DNA from: Planctomycetota bacterium | GTDB taxonomy: Bacteria; Planctomycetota; Planctomycetia; Pirellulales; Thermoguttaceae | NCBI GenBank assembly: GCA_029550925.1 | Contig: JAKPGL010000116.1 | Location: 1-34,836, forward strand | Length of the DNA: 34,836 bases | Direction: 5' to 3' | Part shown: positions 25,760-34,560 of the stretch, piece after piece | How the letters are laid out: every line of letters begins with the position of its first letter | Position numbering within the stretch: position 1 is the first letter of the stretch | Notes under the pieces: generated by a model | Seen by the model: the letters and a program-made list of their open reading frames with translations, nothing else | Told to the model about the DNA's origin: nothing | The model's database searches: none | Program-made: the position numbers and the translations under genes

Positions 25760-26662
25760 ATGCCCAGGTGGATGTGCTTTTGGATATGGGGGGGGGCATT
25801 GCTGGCCGGCGTTTTCTGTCAGGCCGCCGAGGGTATTTGGCCAAGGCAGAGCGGGTTGTCGGGTGGGGATCCGCGTCGATTGTCCGCCGCTGTGCGGGAA
25901 GCGGAAACCTCTGGGTTTTTGCCGACGACGACGGATACTTCTTCGAACCGGCAAGCTTTGCAAGACGAGGCCTCGACCCGTCGGCCCGTTCCAAGTGAAC
26001 ATCTCCAGGGGAACTCGGCCTCTTCCATAGTTTCGGGTTCTGCCGAGCGGTCGGAATCGGCCAGCGGCCCTGCGGGCGGCGATGCGGATCGCCCTGTGCG
26101 TCCTACCGAGGAAAAGTCGGTTTCTACCGGATCGGCGTCCGGACGCCCAGAACCGATTCGTTTCGGGCCAACCGCCAAGTCGCCGCCGCTTTCGGGCGTT
26201 TCTGGCCGCACTTTTGATCCTGCCGCCTCGACGCTTACGGTGCTTAGCAGTTTGGCGGTTGTTTTGGGCGTCTTTTTGCTCCTGATCTGGGCGATTCGGC
26301 GGGCGATGCCTCGCAGCGCCCAGATTCTCCCTACGGAAGTGGTAGAAATACTAGGCCGGGCGCCGCTGATGGGAAAACAGCAGATGTATCTTCTCCGCTG
26401 CGGCCCGAAATTGCTCCTGGTGTCTGTTACGCCGGAAGGGGCGGAAACGCTCACCGAAATCGAGCATCCGGACGAGGTAGCCCGCATTACCGCCCTGTGT
26501 CGCCAAGGCCAGCCGGGAAGCATTCCAGGGGCGTTCCGTCACATTCTGGATCAAATGGCCCATCCGAAACCGGCCCAGCGATGGTTCCGGCGGTCTGCGG
26601 AAGCCTTGGAGGATTCGGTTGCGGCGGAAGCATCTCTTCAAGAGGAGTCGGCCCGTGTCTAG
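25760..26662 (+). CDS. fliO: Flagellar biosynthetic protein FliO
   Basis: 300 residues. An N-terminal signal sequence (1-23, [21 protein letters not shown]) and a roughly 130-residue low-complexity periplasmic segment precede one transmembrane helix at about 157-180 ([21 protein letters not shown]). The cytoplasmic end has the FliO pattern [20 protein letters not shown] followed by [14 protein letters not shown]. FliO helps assemble the FliP core of the export gate. The periplasmic part is much longer than in enterobacterial FliO. fliP begins inside its last codons (8-nt overlap). Confidence 0.88.
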   Translation: MPRWMCFWIWGGALLAGVFCQAAEGIWPRQSGLSGGDPRRLSAAVREAETSGFLPTTTDTSSNRQALQDEASTRRPVPSEHLQGNSASSIVSGSAERSESASGPAGGDADRPVRPTEEKSVSTGSASGRPEPIRFGPTAKSPPLSGVSGRTFDPAASTLTVLSSLAVVLGVFLLLIWAIRRAMPRSAQILPTEVVEILGRAPLMGKQQMYLLRCGPKLLLVSVTPEGAETLTEIEHPDEVARITALCRQGQPGSIPGAFRHILDQMAHPKPAQRWFRRSAEALEDSVAAEASLQEESARV

Positions 26663-27728
26663 GGGTGTTTCTCGTTCCGTGGAACCCCAAGTCGATCCGC
26701 TCCGGCCGAAAGACGCCCGGCAACCGGCGGTTGCCGCCGGGAAATGGCGTCTTTTAATTCCCTGGCCTTTCCCGAATCGGTTGCGCAAGGGCCGGGGCGA
26801 TCTTCCCGGAAGACCGGTTCCGATAGTGGGGCGACTTTTGGCGGGATTGGCTTTGTTGGCTGCCTGCAGCGGGCTGGTCGCCGCCGCTTTCGCTCAGACG
26901 GGCGGTTCCTCCCAGGCGGAGCGTGAATCCACCTCCAGGGGTTCCGGCTTGGAGAACTTTTCCAGCGCATCCACGTCCCGCCAGTCCGCGGCGCCGGCCA
27001 ATCAGCCTATGGCGGTACAGTCGGACGATTGGTCTCAAGCGCTTTTGGGTGGGCCCCGCCAGTGGACCAGCCCTGAAGGGCTTAGCTCCGCCCTGCAAAT
27101 CCTGCTGCTTTTGACGGTCCTGAGCCTAGTGCCTGCCATTCTGCTCATGACCACGTGCTTTGTGCGGATTGTGGTGGTCTTGGGGCTATTGCGGCAGGCT
27201 ATTGGGGCGCAAAATTTGCCGCCTAGTCAAGTGATCACCGGACTGGCGCTCTTTGTTACCCTACTAATCATGGCGCCGGTATGGAAGGAGACCTACGATC
27301 GGGCTGTCGTCCCTTACACCCAACGGCAGATCGGACTGGAAGAAGCCTGGAACGAAGGAATCGCACCGATCCGGCGATTCATGAGCCTTCAGATCGAGCG
27401 GACCGGCAACCAAGCCGACGTGTATCTATTTTTGAAATACTCCGGCCAGCAAACCGAACCGACCAGTTACGATGAGGTGTCCTTGGGCGTGCTGCTGCCG
27501 GCCTTTATGCTCAGCGAACTGAAGACGGCCTTTTTGATCGGCTTCCAATTGTACTTGCCGTTTATGATTATCGACATGGTCGTTTCCAGCGTAATGGTGT
27601 CGATGGGGATGTTGATGCTGCCGCCGGTGATGATCTCGATGCCGTTGAAATTGCTCCTGTTTGTTCTGGTGGATGGCTGGCGGCTTGTGGTCGGGATGCT
27701 CCTGGAAAGTTTTCAGCCGTATGGATAG
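26655..27728 (+). CDS. fliP: Flagellar biosynthetic protein FliP
   Basis: 357 residues from GTG 26655, chosen because GAGGAG lies 7 nt upstream and it overlaps the fliO stop. The conserved core begins near 120 with [23 protein letters not shown], followed by the FliP signature [35 protein letters not shown] and [21 protein letters not shown] signal-peptide-like segment at about 57-80 ([20 protein letters not shown]) precedes a Ser/Gln-rich linker, so the N-terminus is about 110 residues longer than usual. FliP forms the export gate with FliQ and FliR. Confidence 0.93.
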   Translation: MSRGVSRSVEPQVDPLRPKDARQPAVAAGKWRLLIPWPFPNRLRKGRGDLPGRPVPIVGRLLAGLALLAACSGLVAAAFAQTGGSSQAERESTSRGSGLENFSSASTSRQSAAPANQPMAVQSDDWSQALLGGPRQWTSPEGLSSALQILLLLTVLSLVPAILLMTTCFVRIVVVLGLLRQAIGAQNLPPSQVITGLALFVTLLIMAPVWKETYDRAVVPYTQRQIGLEEAWNEGIAPIRRFMSLQIERTGNQADVYLFLKYSGQQTEPTSYDEVSLGVLLPAFMLSELKTAFLIGFQLYLPFMIIDMVVSSVMVSMGMLMLPPVMISMPLKLLLFVLVDGWRLVVGMLLESFQPYG

Positions 27729-27804
27729 GTGATCTTCCGATTGCCTTTTCGACTCCTAGAGTCTTTAGTTTCTTTTGCCTCGCCCTCTGCCGAAGAGGTG
27801 TCGC

Positions 27805-28080
27805 ATGGACAGCCAACATGTCGTCGATTTGGGTCGGGAAGCCATTTGGATGGCCCTGCTCATGGGCGGCCCGGTGTTGCTGGCCGGGATGCTGGTCGGT
27901 CTGGTGATTGGACTTCTCCAGGCCCTTACCCAAGTCCAGGAACAGAGCGTCTCCTTCGTGCCGAAGTTGCTGGCCATGTTTTTAACGGTAAGCCTGCTTT
28001 TGCCTTGGCTTTTGGCCCGCATGATGGAATACTGCAGGGAGTTGATTTCCAGCATCCCAGAACACCTGAGTCCCCTGTAA
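27805..28080 (+). CDS. fliQ: Flagellar biosynthetic protein FliQ
   Basis: 91 residues with two hydrophobic helices (about 15-40 and 55-75) and the FliQ pattern VVDLGREAIWMALLMGGPVLL followed by GLLQALTQVQEQSVSFVPK. It is a small helical-hairpin subunit of the export gate. GAGG precedes the ATG at 27805; an upstream in-frame ATG lacks a good site. fliR follows after 108 nt. Confidence 0.93.
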   Translation: MDSQHVVDLGREAIWMALLMGGPVLLAGMLVGLVIGLLQALTQVQEQSVSFVPKLLAMFLTVSLLLPWLLARMMEYCRELISSIPEHLSPL

Positions 28081-28188
28081 ACGAGGGCCTTAAAGAACAC
28101 CCTGAAAAGATGCGTCCTCTGCCAGAGGGATAGCCTGGGTTGCCTACTTCCTTCCGCAGGGCGGGTTGAACCAGAAGGATGGAATACG

Positions 28189-28986
28189 ATGCAGTGGCTG
28201 ATGGCGTTGGCGCCGGGTCAGTTTTTGGCGTTGATGCTGCTATTTGTTCGGATGAGCGGCCTGGTGTTTACGGCGCCGGTTTTTGGCGGGCCGGAAATCC
28301 CGGCCCAGGTGCGGGGTCTGATGAGTCTGGCCCTGGCGGCAGTCTGTTGGCCTATGGTTCATGGGGCGGCTATTCCGCAGGGATTGACGTTGGTCGATTT
28401 TTTCATCCTCGTCGCCCAAGAACTCCTGATCGGGCTTTTTCTGGGCGTGGGAGTAAGCATTTTTTTATCCGGCGCCTATACGGCCGGCGAAGCGATCGGT
28501 CGGATGGGTGGGTTGATGGCGGCGGACCTATTCGACCCAAGTACGGAATCCTATGTGCCCCTATTTTCGCGGCTTTTGAGCCTGGCGACGTTGGCCTGTT
28601 TGGTTCTGCTGGGCGGTCATCGCATGATCATCGGGGCGCTGTTGGATACGCTGGAAAGCCTTCCGCCGGGGGGCGGCCTGCCGACCGACTCGCCCGGCAA
28701 AGCCTTGGTGTTGCTGTTGGATCAGAGTTTCCATCTGGGAATGCGGGCGGCGCTGCCGACCTTGTGCGCCCTGATGTTGGCGACGGTGCTGTTGGGCCTG
28801 ATCGGTCGGGCCGTCCCCCAACTGAACATCTTGCTTTTAGGTTTCGGCGTCAATTCGCTTTTGACCTTTGGGGTATTGGCCTTGACCTTTGGGGCGGCCT
28901 TGTGGGTGTTCCAGGACCAGTGGGAATGGGCCGTCGATTTCCTCCTGGAAGCCCTGCAAAACGCCTCGTCCCCAGTCATCCGATGA
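28189..28986 (+). CDS. fliR: Flagellar biosynthetic protein FliR
   Basis: 265 residues with several hydrophobic segments. The start LMALAPGQFLALMLLFVRMSG, the GGPEIPAQVRGLMSLALA motif, FFILVAQELLIGLFLGVG and GRAVPQLNILLLGFGV are diagnostic. FliR is the single-copy subunit of the export gate. AGAAGGA lies upstream of ATG 28189. Its stop overlaps an ATG that opens a 41-codon frame leading to flhB, which appears to be repeat-derived. Confidence 0.94.
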   Translation: MQWLMALAPGQFLALMLLFVRMSGLVFTAPVFGGPEIPAQVRGLMSLALAAVCWPMVHGAAIPQGLTLVDFFILVAQELLIGLFLGVGVSIFLSGAYTAGEAIGRMGGLMAADLFDPSTESYVPLFSRLLSLATLACLVLLGGHRMIIGALLDTLESLPPGGGLPTDSPGKALVLLLDQSFHLGMRAALPTLCALMLATVLLGLIGRAVPQLNILLLGFGVNSLLTFGVLALTFGAALWVFQDQWEWAVDFLLEALQNASSPVIR

Positions 28987-29007
28987 AAACCTTCCGAACA
29001 TTCCACT

Positions 29008-29040
29008 TGTCATTCCCGCGCAGGCGGAAATCCAGAACTC
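29008..29040. repeat. Dispersed short palindromic repeat, copy 3
   Basis: The stretch reads GTCATTCCCGCGCAGGCGG and then AAATCCAGAACTC; the inverted form matches 10131-10166. Bacterial genomes often carry this repeat, whose translated forms look like SFPRRRxSR. It lies in the fliR-flhB gap of 114 nt. Confidence 0.55.
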
Positions 29041-29100
29041 GACTGGCGGAACGAGAAACAACCCATCGCCGCACAAAGCAATGGAGTGTAAAGACCGACC

Positions 29101-30189
29101 ATGCCTGAATACGGCGGCGAAAAAAGCCACGAACCAACTTACCATCGTCGGCAAAAGGCCCGAGAAGAAGGCCATGTGGCCCGCAGCCACGATTTTAGCT
29201 CCGCGTTGCTTCTGGTGGTTGGCGTAGTGCTGCTGGCGCTATTGGGCGATGGGATGGTTCAGTGGACGGTGCGGTTTGCCCAGCGTCTTTGGGGGTCGGC
29301 CATCGAACTGCAAGGGGACGCCGCCTGGGCAATTCAGTGCTGGAACGGCGTCTGTGTGGAATTGGCCAAGGCGGTGTTGCCGTTTCTGGGGCTGATGATG
29401 GCGGCGGGCGTTTTGGTTCATCTTATCCAGACCGGCCTCCTCTTCACGCCGCAAAAACTTGCCCCGGACCTAGAGCGCATCGACCCCTTGCAGGGAATGC
29501 GGCGGATTTTTTCTTTTGCCAATCTCCTGCGGATTGTCTTCGGCGTGTTCAAAATCGTAATCATCGGAGCGATTGCCTGGGCCGCCTTGGCCGCCGAGTG
29601 GGAGACCATTTTAGGACTGGCCGGCATGGAGCTTCTGCAAGGGGCCGGCTACATGGCCCAAATTATCCTGAGCACTACTTTCAAAATCGCCCTGGCCATG
29701 CTGATCCTGGCCATCTTGGACTACGGGTACCAAAAGTGGCGCTATGAACAAGACCTGAAAATGACCACCCAGGAACTGCGGGAAGAAATGCGCAATCTGG
29801 AGGGGGACCCGCATGTGATCGCCCGGCGCAAGGCGGTGCAGAGGCAATTGGCCTTGCAGCGGCTTTCCAGTGCCGTGCCGAAGGCGGATGTGGTCATTAC
29901 CAACCCGACCGAATTGGCCGTCGCATTGCGCTACGACCCGGAAGAGATGGCGGCCCCGATCGTAACGGCCAAAGGCGCCGGCGTGATTGCCGAGCGGATT
30001 CGCCGTTTGGCCCGGGAGCACGACATCCCGGTGGTCGAACGGAAAGAGTTGGCCCGGGCCTTGTATCGGGAGGTAGAGGTAGGCCAACCGATCCCCGAAG
30101 ACAAATACGCGGCCGTGGCCGAGGTGCTGGCCTACGTCTATCAACTCAAAGGCAAACCTCTCCCCACCCCGCCCAGCCAAGCCGCCTAA
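29101..30189 (+). CDS. flhB: Flagellar biosynthetic protein FlhB
   Basis: 362 residues. Four hydrophobic helices lie in the first 215 residues, and the cytoplasmic domain carries the autocleavage site N268-P269-T270-E271 (VVITNPTELAVALRYDP). N-terminal KSHEPTYHRRQKAREEGHVA is the usual TP..R..AR.EG.V start. Cleavage between N268 and P269 lets FliK switch substrate class from hook to filament proteins. NPTE replaces the enterobacterial NPTH, a known variant. It is the last recognisable flagellar gene of the block. Confidence 0.95.
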   Translation: MPEYGGEKSHEPTYHRRQKAREEGHVARSHDFSSALLLVVGVVLLALLGDGMVQWTVRFAQRLWGSAIELQGDAAWAIQCWNGVCVELAKAVLPFLGLMMAAGVLVHLIQTGLLFTPQKLAPDLERIDPLQGMRRIFSFANLLRIVFGVFKIVIIGAIAWAALAAEWETILGLAGMELLQGAGYMAQIILSTTFKIALAMLILAILDYGYQKWRYEQDLKMTTQELREEMRNLEGDPHVIARRKAVQRQLALQRLSSAVPKADVVITNPTELAVALRYDPEEMAAPIVTAKGAGVIAERIRRLAREHDIPVVERKELARALYREVEVGQPIPEDKYAAVAEVLAYVYQLKGKPLPTPPSQAA

Positions 30190-30439
30190 AACTTCCGCCT
30201 CGGAACGGCGTCGGACATGGCCTCTTCCGGCGTCAGAACGATTCTTTCCCTGGGGGAGAAATGTTCGTGCAAACCCCCCCAAACACCCCTCCAGCGTCCA
30301 CAGGCTCATCCAGGCCGAATACATCGGTATCTACCCAGGTCGGCGTCGCCGAGGGGGAGGTTCTTTTTGGCCCGCGGCGGCAAAAGGCCGACAAGGCCCG
30401 GCGACCCCGCTTTGTCCCCCCGAACCTTCTCCTGGAGGG

Positions 30440-30469
30440 TTGACCGAACACCCAAGGCGGCGGTATCTT
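30440..30469 (+). promoter_or_regulatory. Sigma-70-type promoter for LamG-domain gene
   Basis: TTGACC (30440-30445) is followed after 18 nt by TATCTT (30464-30469). Transcription would start about 40 nt before the ATG at 30518. It suggests the LamG gene is separate from the flagellar operon. No gene is seen in the rest of the gap 30190-30517, which is GC-rich with several G/C runs. Confidence 0.4.
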
Positions 30470-30517
30470 AAATGCGCTGATGTTCGAGTTTCCAGTCTTT
30501 TCCGGAAGGAGGCCAAT

Positions 30518-31711
30518 ATGCGGAAACTGGTTTTGCTCTGGACGGTAGTCTGGTTGGGGATTGGGCTGACGGGGCAGACGGCTGAGGGGGAAAAATATCC
30601 GCAGCCGAAAACCGCGGAGTTGAGCCGGGCGGAAAAACTCGTGGACGAAGTGTTCGGCAAGGATATGGCTAAGGCCAAGTCGGCCCAGGAGAAGGCCAAG
30701 CTGGCCCAGGAGATTTTGAAGTCGGCTCGTGAAGAGCAGGACATGGCGGTTCGGTTTGCGGCCTTGCAGTCTGCCCGGCGGCTGGCCGTCGAGGCCCTGG
30801 ACGGTCGGCTGGGACTGGAAATTGTTCGGGAGATTGTCCAGACGTATGAGCCGCTAGAGGAAATGACCAAGGAGGATCGCTTGTCCGAAGCGGATCGCCT
30901 TTGGGCACAGGGTGAAAAGGCCCAAGGCCGAGCGAAACTGGCCAAACAACTGGAAGCCGCCGAGGGATACCTATACCTGCTACCCGCCACAGGAATTGTG
31001 CAAACCAAAATCGAACGCCGTCTAAGTGAACTGGGGGAGGTTCCCACCGATATTGATATTCGACAAGTGCTCAAAGAAGCGTGGTGCCTCATATCTTTTG
31101 AACCAAAACGTCCTGTTTGGCCGCCTAATTTTGTTTTGGTGCCGCATGGCCGGGTTATGACAAGACCAGGATTGGTCGGTTCATGCATCTATGTAAACGA
31201 GGAAGCCAGCCTCGAAGTCAAATCCCCAAAGCGGTTTACTGGAGAGCAAGGCTTTACGGTTATGTGTTGGTTTTGTCCGATAGAGTTCCCTCCCGAAAGC
31301 CCTTTGGTAACTACAGAGGATTTACTAGATGGCCCGGACGAACGGGGCTTTGTTTTGCGGCTGGACAGAGATCGACCGCTGTTTCAAATCGGATGCGGAC
31401 TGCGGCGGTGGCACGGATCCCCTGCAAACGTGCCAATCGAAACCAACAAGTGGTATCATTTTGCCGGAGTGTACGACACAAAGCAGATTATTTTCTATAT
31501 CAACGGGGAAGAGGCCTCCCGTCGAGACGTCCAGCCATTTTCGCCTAGTTCGACGTCCCTCTGGATCGGGAGACGACCTCCCGGCCGTCTACTGCCGACA
31601 AAAGCTAACGCTTTGATAGACGAAGTGCTTATCCATCCTACGCCGCTAAGCGTCAAAGTTATAACGGCGATCTATCAATTGCGAGTCCCGCTGATCACGA
31701 CAATTAAATAG
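30518..31711 (+). CDS. Exported LamG-domain (concanavalin-like) protein
   Basis: 397 residues. A signal peptide lies at 1-23 (MRKLVLLWTVVWLGIGLTGQTAEG). Residues about 30-180 form an alpha-helical, Lys/Glu/Ala-rich region (AEKLVDEVFGKDMAKAKSAQ). From about 215 to 390 is a LamG-like jelly roll: LVGSCIYVNEEASLEV, FTVMCWFCPIEF, FVLRLDRDRPLFQIG, NKWYHFAGVYDTKQIIFYIN, SLWIGRRPP and ALIDEVLIH, with W and G at expected places. LamG domains bind carbohydrate or protein ligands in secreted proteins. AAGGAGG precedes the ATG. No link to flagella is shown beyond adjacency. Confidence 0.8.
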   Translation: MRKLVLLWTVVWLGIGLTGQTAEGEKYPQPKTAELSRAEKLVDEVFGKDMAKAKSAQEKAKLAQEILKSAREEQDMAVRFAALQSARRLAVEALDGRLGLEIVREIVQTYEPLEEMTKEDRLSEADRLWAQGEKAQGRAKLAKQLEAAEGYLYLLPATGIVQTKIERRLSELGEVPTDIDIRQVLKEAWCLISFEPKRPVWPPNFVLVPHGRVMTRPGLVGSCIYVNEEASLEVKSPKRFTGEQGFTVMCWFCPIEFPPESPLVTTEDLLDGPDERGFVLRLDRDRPLFQIGCGLRRWHGSPANVPIETNKWYHFAGVYDTKQIIFYINGEEASRRDVQPFSPSSTSLWIGRRPPGRLLPTKANALIDEVLIHPTPLSVKVITAIYQLRVPLITTIK

Positions 31712-31752
31712 AGTTCTTTCATTCGTCCAGGATTCTCCCCACACACCAAGAC

Positions 31753-31799
31753 ACATTCGGATGAGCCCTTACGTCTACTAAAGTACCTAATCCGAATGT
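31753..31799. other. Perfect 10-bp inverted repeat downstream of LamG gene
   Basis: ACATTCGGAT (31753-31762) and ATCCGAATGT (31790-31799) are exact inverse copies with a 27-nt loop, 41 nt after the LamG gene stop. No T-tract follows. It may form a hairpin in the mRNA end or be a protein-binding site. Confidence 0.5.
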
Positions 31800-32302
31800 T
31801 GCTTCCTAAACCGTAAGTTCAAATGGGATGGCACTTCAGCCGACGGAAGGGGGAGACAGTATAGCCTCTTTCTCCTGCTGGGAGATTGCTCCTCAGCTAT
31901 CATTGTTAGCGTCAAGTGGAGCAAACAGAGGAACCTCCATCTCAAAAGGGGGGTAGAAACGCATTTTGGGGGCCAGATTGCTGATGGATTTGGCAAATCA
32001 GGAAAGATGAAAGACGAGGGTTTTAAAAAAACTTGGAGATGCTAAGCCGGCTTCTGATATGGCTTCCCTTAAGGAAGCGGCATTCAATTAAAAAGCCGAT
32101 CTAAAATACACTAAGAAATATCTTGCAACCCCACCGGAGATCGCATCTCCGATTCAACGCCGGCGTTTTCCTTTTACTGAGTGTTCAAACGCTCTCCTTA
32201 AAGCCTTCTCGGAAGCCAGAAGGATTCAAAGATATCCTATAGCCTTAGAAAGCCATAAAAAGATAGTTTCTCCAGAGGAGGGACACATTTCGGTATTTTT
32301 CA
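31800..32302. other. Non-coding or decayed intergenic stretch
   Basis: About 500 nt of lower-GC sequence between the LamG gene and the dehydratase gene, which face each other. Stops interrupt every frame with protein-like segments between them (for example VLKKLGDAKPASDMASLKEA before a TAA near 32090). Small hairpins are CGGAGAT/ATCTCCG (32135-32151) and CCTTCT/AGAAGG (32204-32223). It may hold remains of a lost gene, but nothing is identifiable. Confidence 0.3.
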
Positions 32303-33466
32303 TCATTTCCAAAACGGCCCGGCGTCCGGCGGACGGATTTCTGTTAGATCGCCTCGGTAGTGACGCAGTTCTCTGGGTTGGTAGGGATGGGCCTGGATGG
32401 CCTCTTCGCACAGGTCGATTCCTAGTCCGGGCGACGAGGGGATGGCCATTTTGCCGTTTTGAAACTGCACCTTTTCCGTGCATATTTCCGTCCGGTACGG
32501 CACATCGCTTGCCATGGTCTCCAGCAGATAAAAGTTGGGGATACAGGCGGCCAGTTGCAATGTTGCCGCATTGGCGACCGGCCCGCTCGGATTATGGGGA
32601 CAGAAAGGCAGATAGTAGCACTCGGCCATGGCGGCAATTTTTTTCATTTCCATGATTCCCCCGGCATGGCTTACGTCGGGCTGCACAAAGTCCGCGCAGC
32701 CTTTAGCCAGGAAGGAGCGATAGTCCCATCGGCTATACATACGTTCTCCAGCAGCCACGGGGATACGGATGCGGCGTTTGACCTCGGCCAGGGCATCCCA
32801 ATTGTCCGGCGGGACAGGTTCTTCGAACCATAGCGGTTCCAGTCGTTCCAGAGCACGTCCGAACCGCACCGCCGTCGGTATATTGAACCGGCCGTGGCCT
32901 TCGATGAGGAGGTCGGCCCGGCCCTGTACGGCGTCGGCCACCGCCTCGACGCATTCGATCGCCCGGGCGAATTCTTCCCGGCTCAGGTTCATGTAGGCCG
33001 ATCCAAACGGGTCCCATTTCAACGCCCGGAAACCGGCCTCCACCGCCTGCCGGGCCTTGGCCGCAAACTGCTCGGCCGTCTTCGCCCCCGCAAACCACCC
33101 GTTGGCGTAACAATCTACCTCTTGCCGAACCGGCCCGCCCAACAGTTCATAGACCGGAACGCCAAGGGCCTTGCCTTTGATGTCCCAAAGGGCCATTTCT
33201 ACCCCGGCCAAGGCGCTCATCAGCACCGCTCCGCCCCGCCAATAGGCGTCCCGATAGGCCTGATGCCAAAAGGCTTCGATTGCCCGGGGGTCTTTGCCGA
33301 CCAACTGCCGCTCCAATTCCTGCACCGCCTGGGCGACGGTCAGTTCTCGCATTTCCAGCGTGGCCTCCCCCACCCCATACAGCCCCTCGTCCGTCAGCAC
33401 CTTCACAAACACCCAATTGCACCGATACGCATGACAGAGAAACGTCTTGATGGCGGTAACTCTCAT
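32303..33466 (-). CDS. Enolase-superfamily acid-sugar dehydratase (galactonate dehydratase-like)
   Basis: 387 residues. Mandelate-racemase-type subgroup: N-terminal capping domain (VFVKVLTDEGLYGVGEATLE), barrel with LKW near K150, metal-ligand glutamates in LIEGHGR (E189), WFEEPVPPDN (E215/E216) and AAGERM (E241), then QPDVSHAGGI (D264) and the catalytic histidine in CPHNPSGP (H291). This set suits a sugar-acid dehydratase removing water from an aldonate to a 2-keto-3-deoxy acid. The GHGR with a preceding E instead of D is a variant, so the exact substrate is not assigned. It lies downstream of an SDR gene and an MFS gene on the same strand. GAGAG is the only candidate ribosome binding site. 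Confidence 0.85.
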   Translation of the reverse strand: MRVTAIKTFLCHAYRCNWVFVKVLTDEGLYGVGEATLEMRELTVAQAVQELERQLVGKDPRAIEAFWHQAYRDAYWRGGAVLMSALAGVEMALWDIKGKALGVPVYELLGGPVRQEVDCYANGWFAGAKTAEQFAAKARQAVEAGFRALKWDPFGSAYMNLSREEFARAIECVEAVADAVQGRADLLIEGHGRFNIPTAVRFGRALERLEPLWFEEPVPPDNWDALAEVKRRIRIPVAAGERMYSRWDYRSFLAKGCADFVQPDVSHAGGIMEMKKIAAMAECYYLPFCPHNPSGPVANAATLQLAACIPNFYLLETMASDVPYRTEICTEKVQFQNGKMAIPSSPGLGIDLCEEAIQAHPYQPRELRHYRGDLTEIRPPDAGPFWK

Positions 33467-33522
33467 GGCGAAAACTCTCAGAAAGGGAATACTGAAAATT
33501 TTAGCTATCCCGGAGGCGGGCC

Positions 33523-34275
33523 TTATCGCATGTACAAGCCGCCGTTCACGTCAATGGTGGCGCCGGTGATATATCGGCCTCCTTCGCCGCAGAGAAAGGC
33601 GACGGCTAGCCCCACATCTCGCGGCGTTCCTAAGCCAAGTGGGATGCTGGCACTAAGCTGAGCGATCCGTTCTTCGCCCAGGGTTTGATGCAGAAGTTCG
33701 GTGTCGATGACGCCCGGCGCCACGGCGTTTACGGTGATTCCCCATCGGGCGGCGGTTCGGGCCAGGGTCTTGGTAAACCCGAGGATAGCGCTTTTGGTCG
33801 CCGCATAGTGGACATGGCCGAAAAGGGCGCCCTGGTGGCCGACCACAGAACTGATATTCACAATCCGACCACCCCCTTGTCGGCGCATCATCTCCATGGC
33901 CGCCTTAGAACAAAGAAAGCAACTCTTCAAGTTCGTGCGAATCAAAAAGTCCCAGTCTTCTTCGGTGATCTGGAAGATGTCCTGCGGTCGGGACAGCCCG
34001 GCGTTATTGACCAGGATGTCCAGTCGTCCCCATTCCGCCTGAATCCGCTCGAACAGTCGGTGGACCTGATCGGCCTGGCCCACATCGGCTTGGACCGTGA
34101 TGGCCCGTCGGCCCATCGCCCGGATCGCCTCGGCGACTTCTTCTGCCTCGGATTGCCGCGTGTGATAGTTGACCGCCACGTCGGCCCCTTGCTCCGCCAA
34201 CACCAGGGCAATGCCCCGCCCCAAACCGCGAGACGCCCCGGTTACTAAAGCCACTTTGCCGGTCAGATCGTTCAT
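33523..34275 (-). CDS. SDR-family oxidoreductase (FabG-like)
   Basis: 250 residues. Classical SDR fold: TGASRGLG (12-19) for NAD(P), NNAG at 90-93, catalytic S142/S143 in NISSVVG and Y157-K161 in HYAATKSA, and PGVIDTELL. The Rossmann domain has NYHTR after strand 2, more like NADPH-using enzymes, but cofactor preference is not certain. ATG 34275 follows GGAGAAG on the minus strand; an upstream TTG (34299) is less likely. Between a dehydratase and an MFS transporter gene it probably oxidises or reduces a sugar or sugar acid rather than taking part in fatty-acid synthesis. Confidence 0.9.
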   Translation of the reverse strand: MNDLTGKVALVTGASRGLGRGIALVLAEQGADVAVNYHTRQSEAEEVAEAIRAMGRRAITVQADVGQADQVHRLFERIQAEWGRLDILVNNAGLSRPQDIFQITEEDWDFLIRTNLKSCFLCSKAAMEMMRRQGGGRIVNISSVVGHQGALFGHVHYAATKSAILGFTKTLARTAARWGITVNAVAPGVIDTELLHQTLGEERIAQLSASIPLGLGTPRDVGLAVAFLCGEGGRYITGATIDVNGGLYMR

Positions 34276-34415
34276 CGGTTCTTCTCCGTTTTTCGGCAAC
34301 TTTGCCGTTGTTTCTCCTCCAGCAGTTGGAAATCCTCCGTTGGGTTTCGGGTCTAGAAAATGGGTAACACTTCAGCCGAGTGAAGCACATTCGCCGCTGC
34401 CCTGGCCGTCGAGAG

Positions 34416-34515
34416 GCCGGGTGAGGCCCTAGCCTGGCCGGGTGAGGGGGCTAAAAAGGCTGCTTTGTCTCCTTCTTTCCCCCTCACCCTAACCCTCTCC
34501 CGCCAGGGGAGAGGG
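34416..34515. repeat. Dispersed palindromic repeat cluster
   Basis: Two direct copies of GGCCGGGTGAGG (near 34416 and 34436) are followed by GGGTGAGGGGG (34440-34450) with its inverse CCCCCTCACCC (34479-34489), and by the hairpin CCCTCTCCC/GGGAGAGGG (34493-34501 and 34507-34515). The same elements occur after flgB. The gap 34276-34560 between the SDR start and the transporter stop holds no other feature. Confidence 0.6.
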
Positions 34516-34560
34516 ATAACCTAGGCCCAACTCCATTCGGCTAAAATGTTACGAAAAAGG

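Noticed and set aside
28983-29108. 41-codon frame between fliR and flhB, overlapping the fliR stop as ATGA
   Set aside because: Its core is the dispersed repeat, the product is extremely basic and there is no ribosome binding site; kept as a comment under the repeat finding rather than called as a gene.
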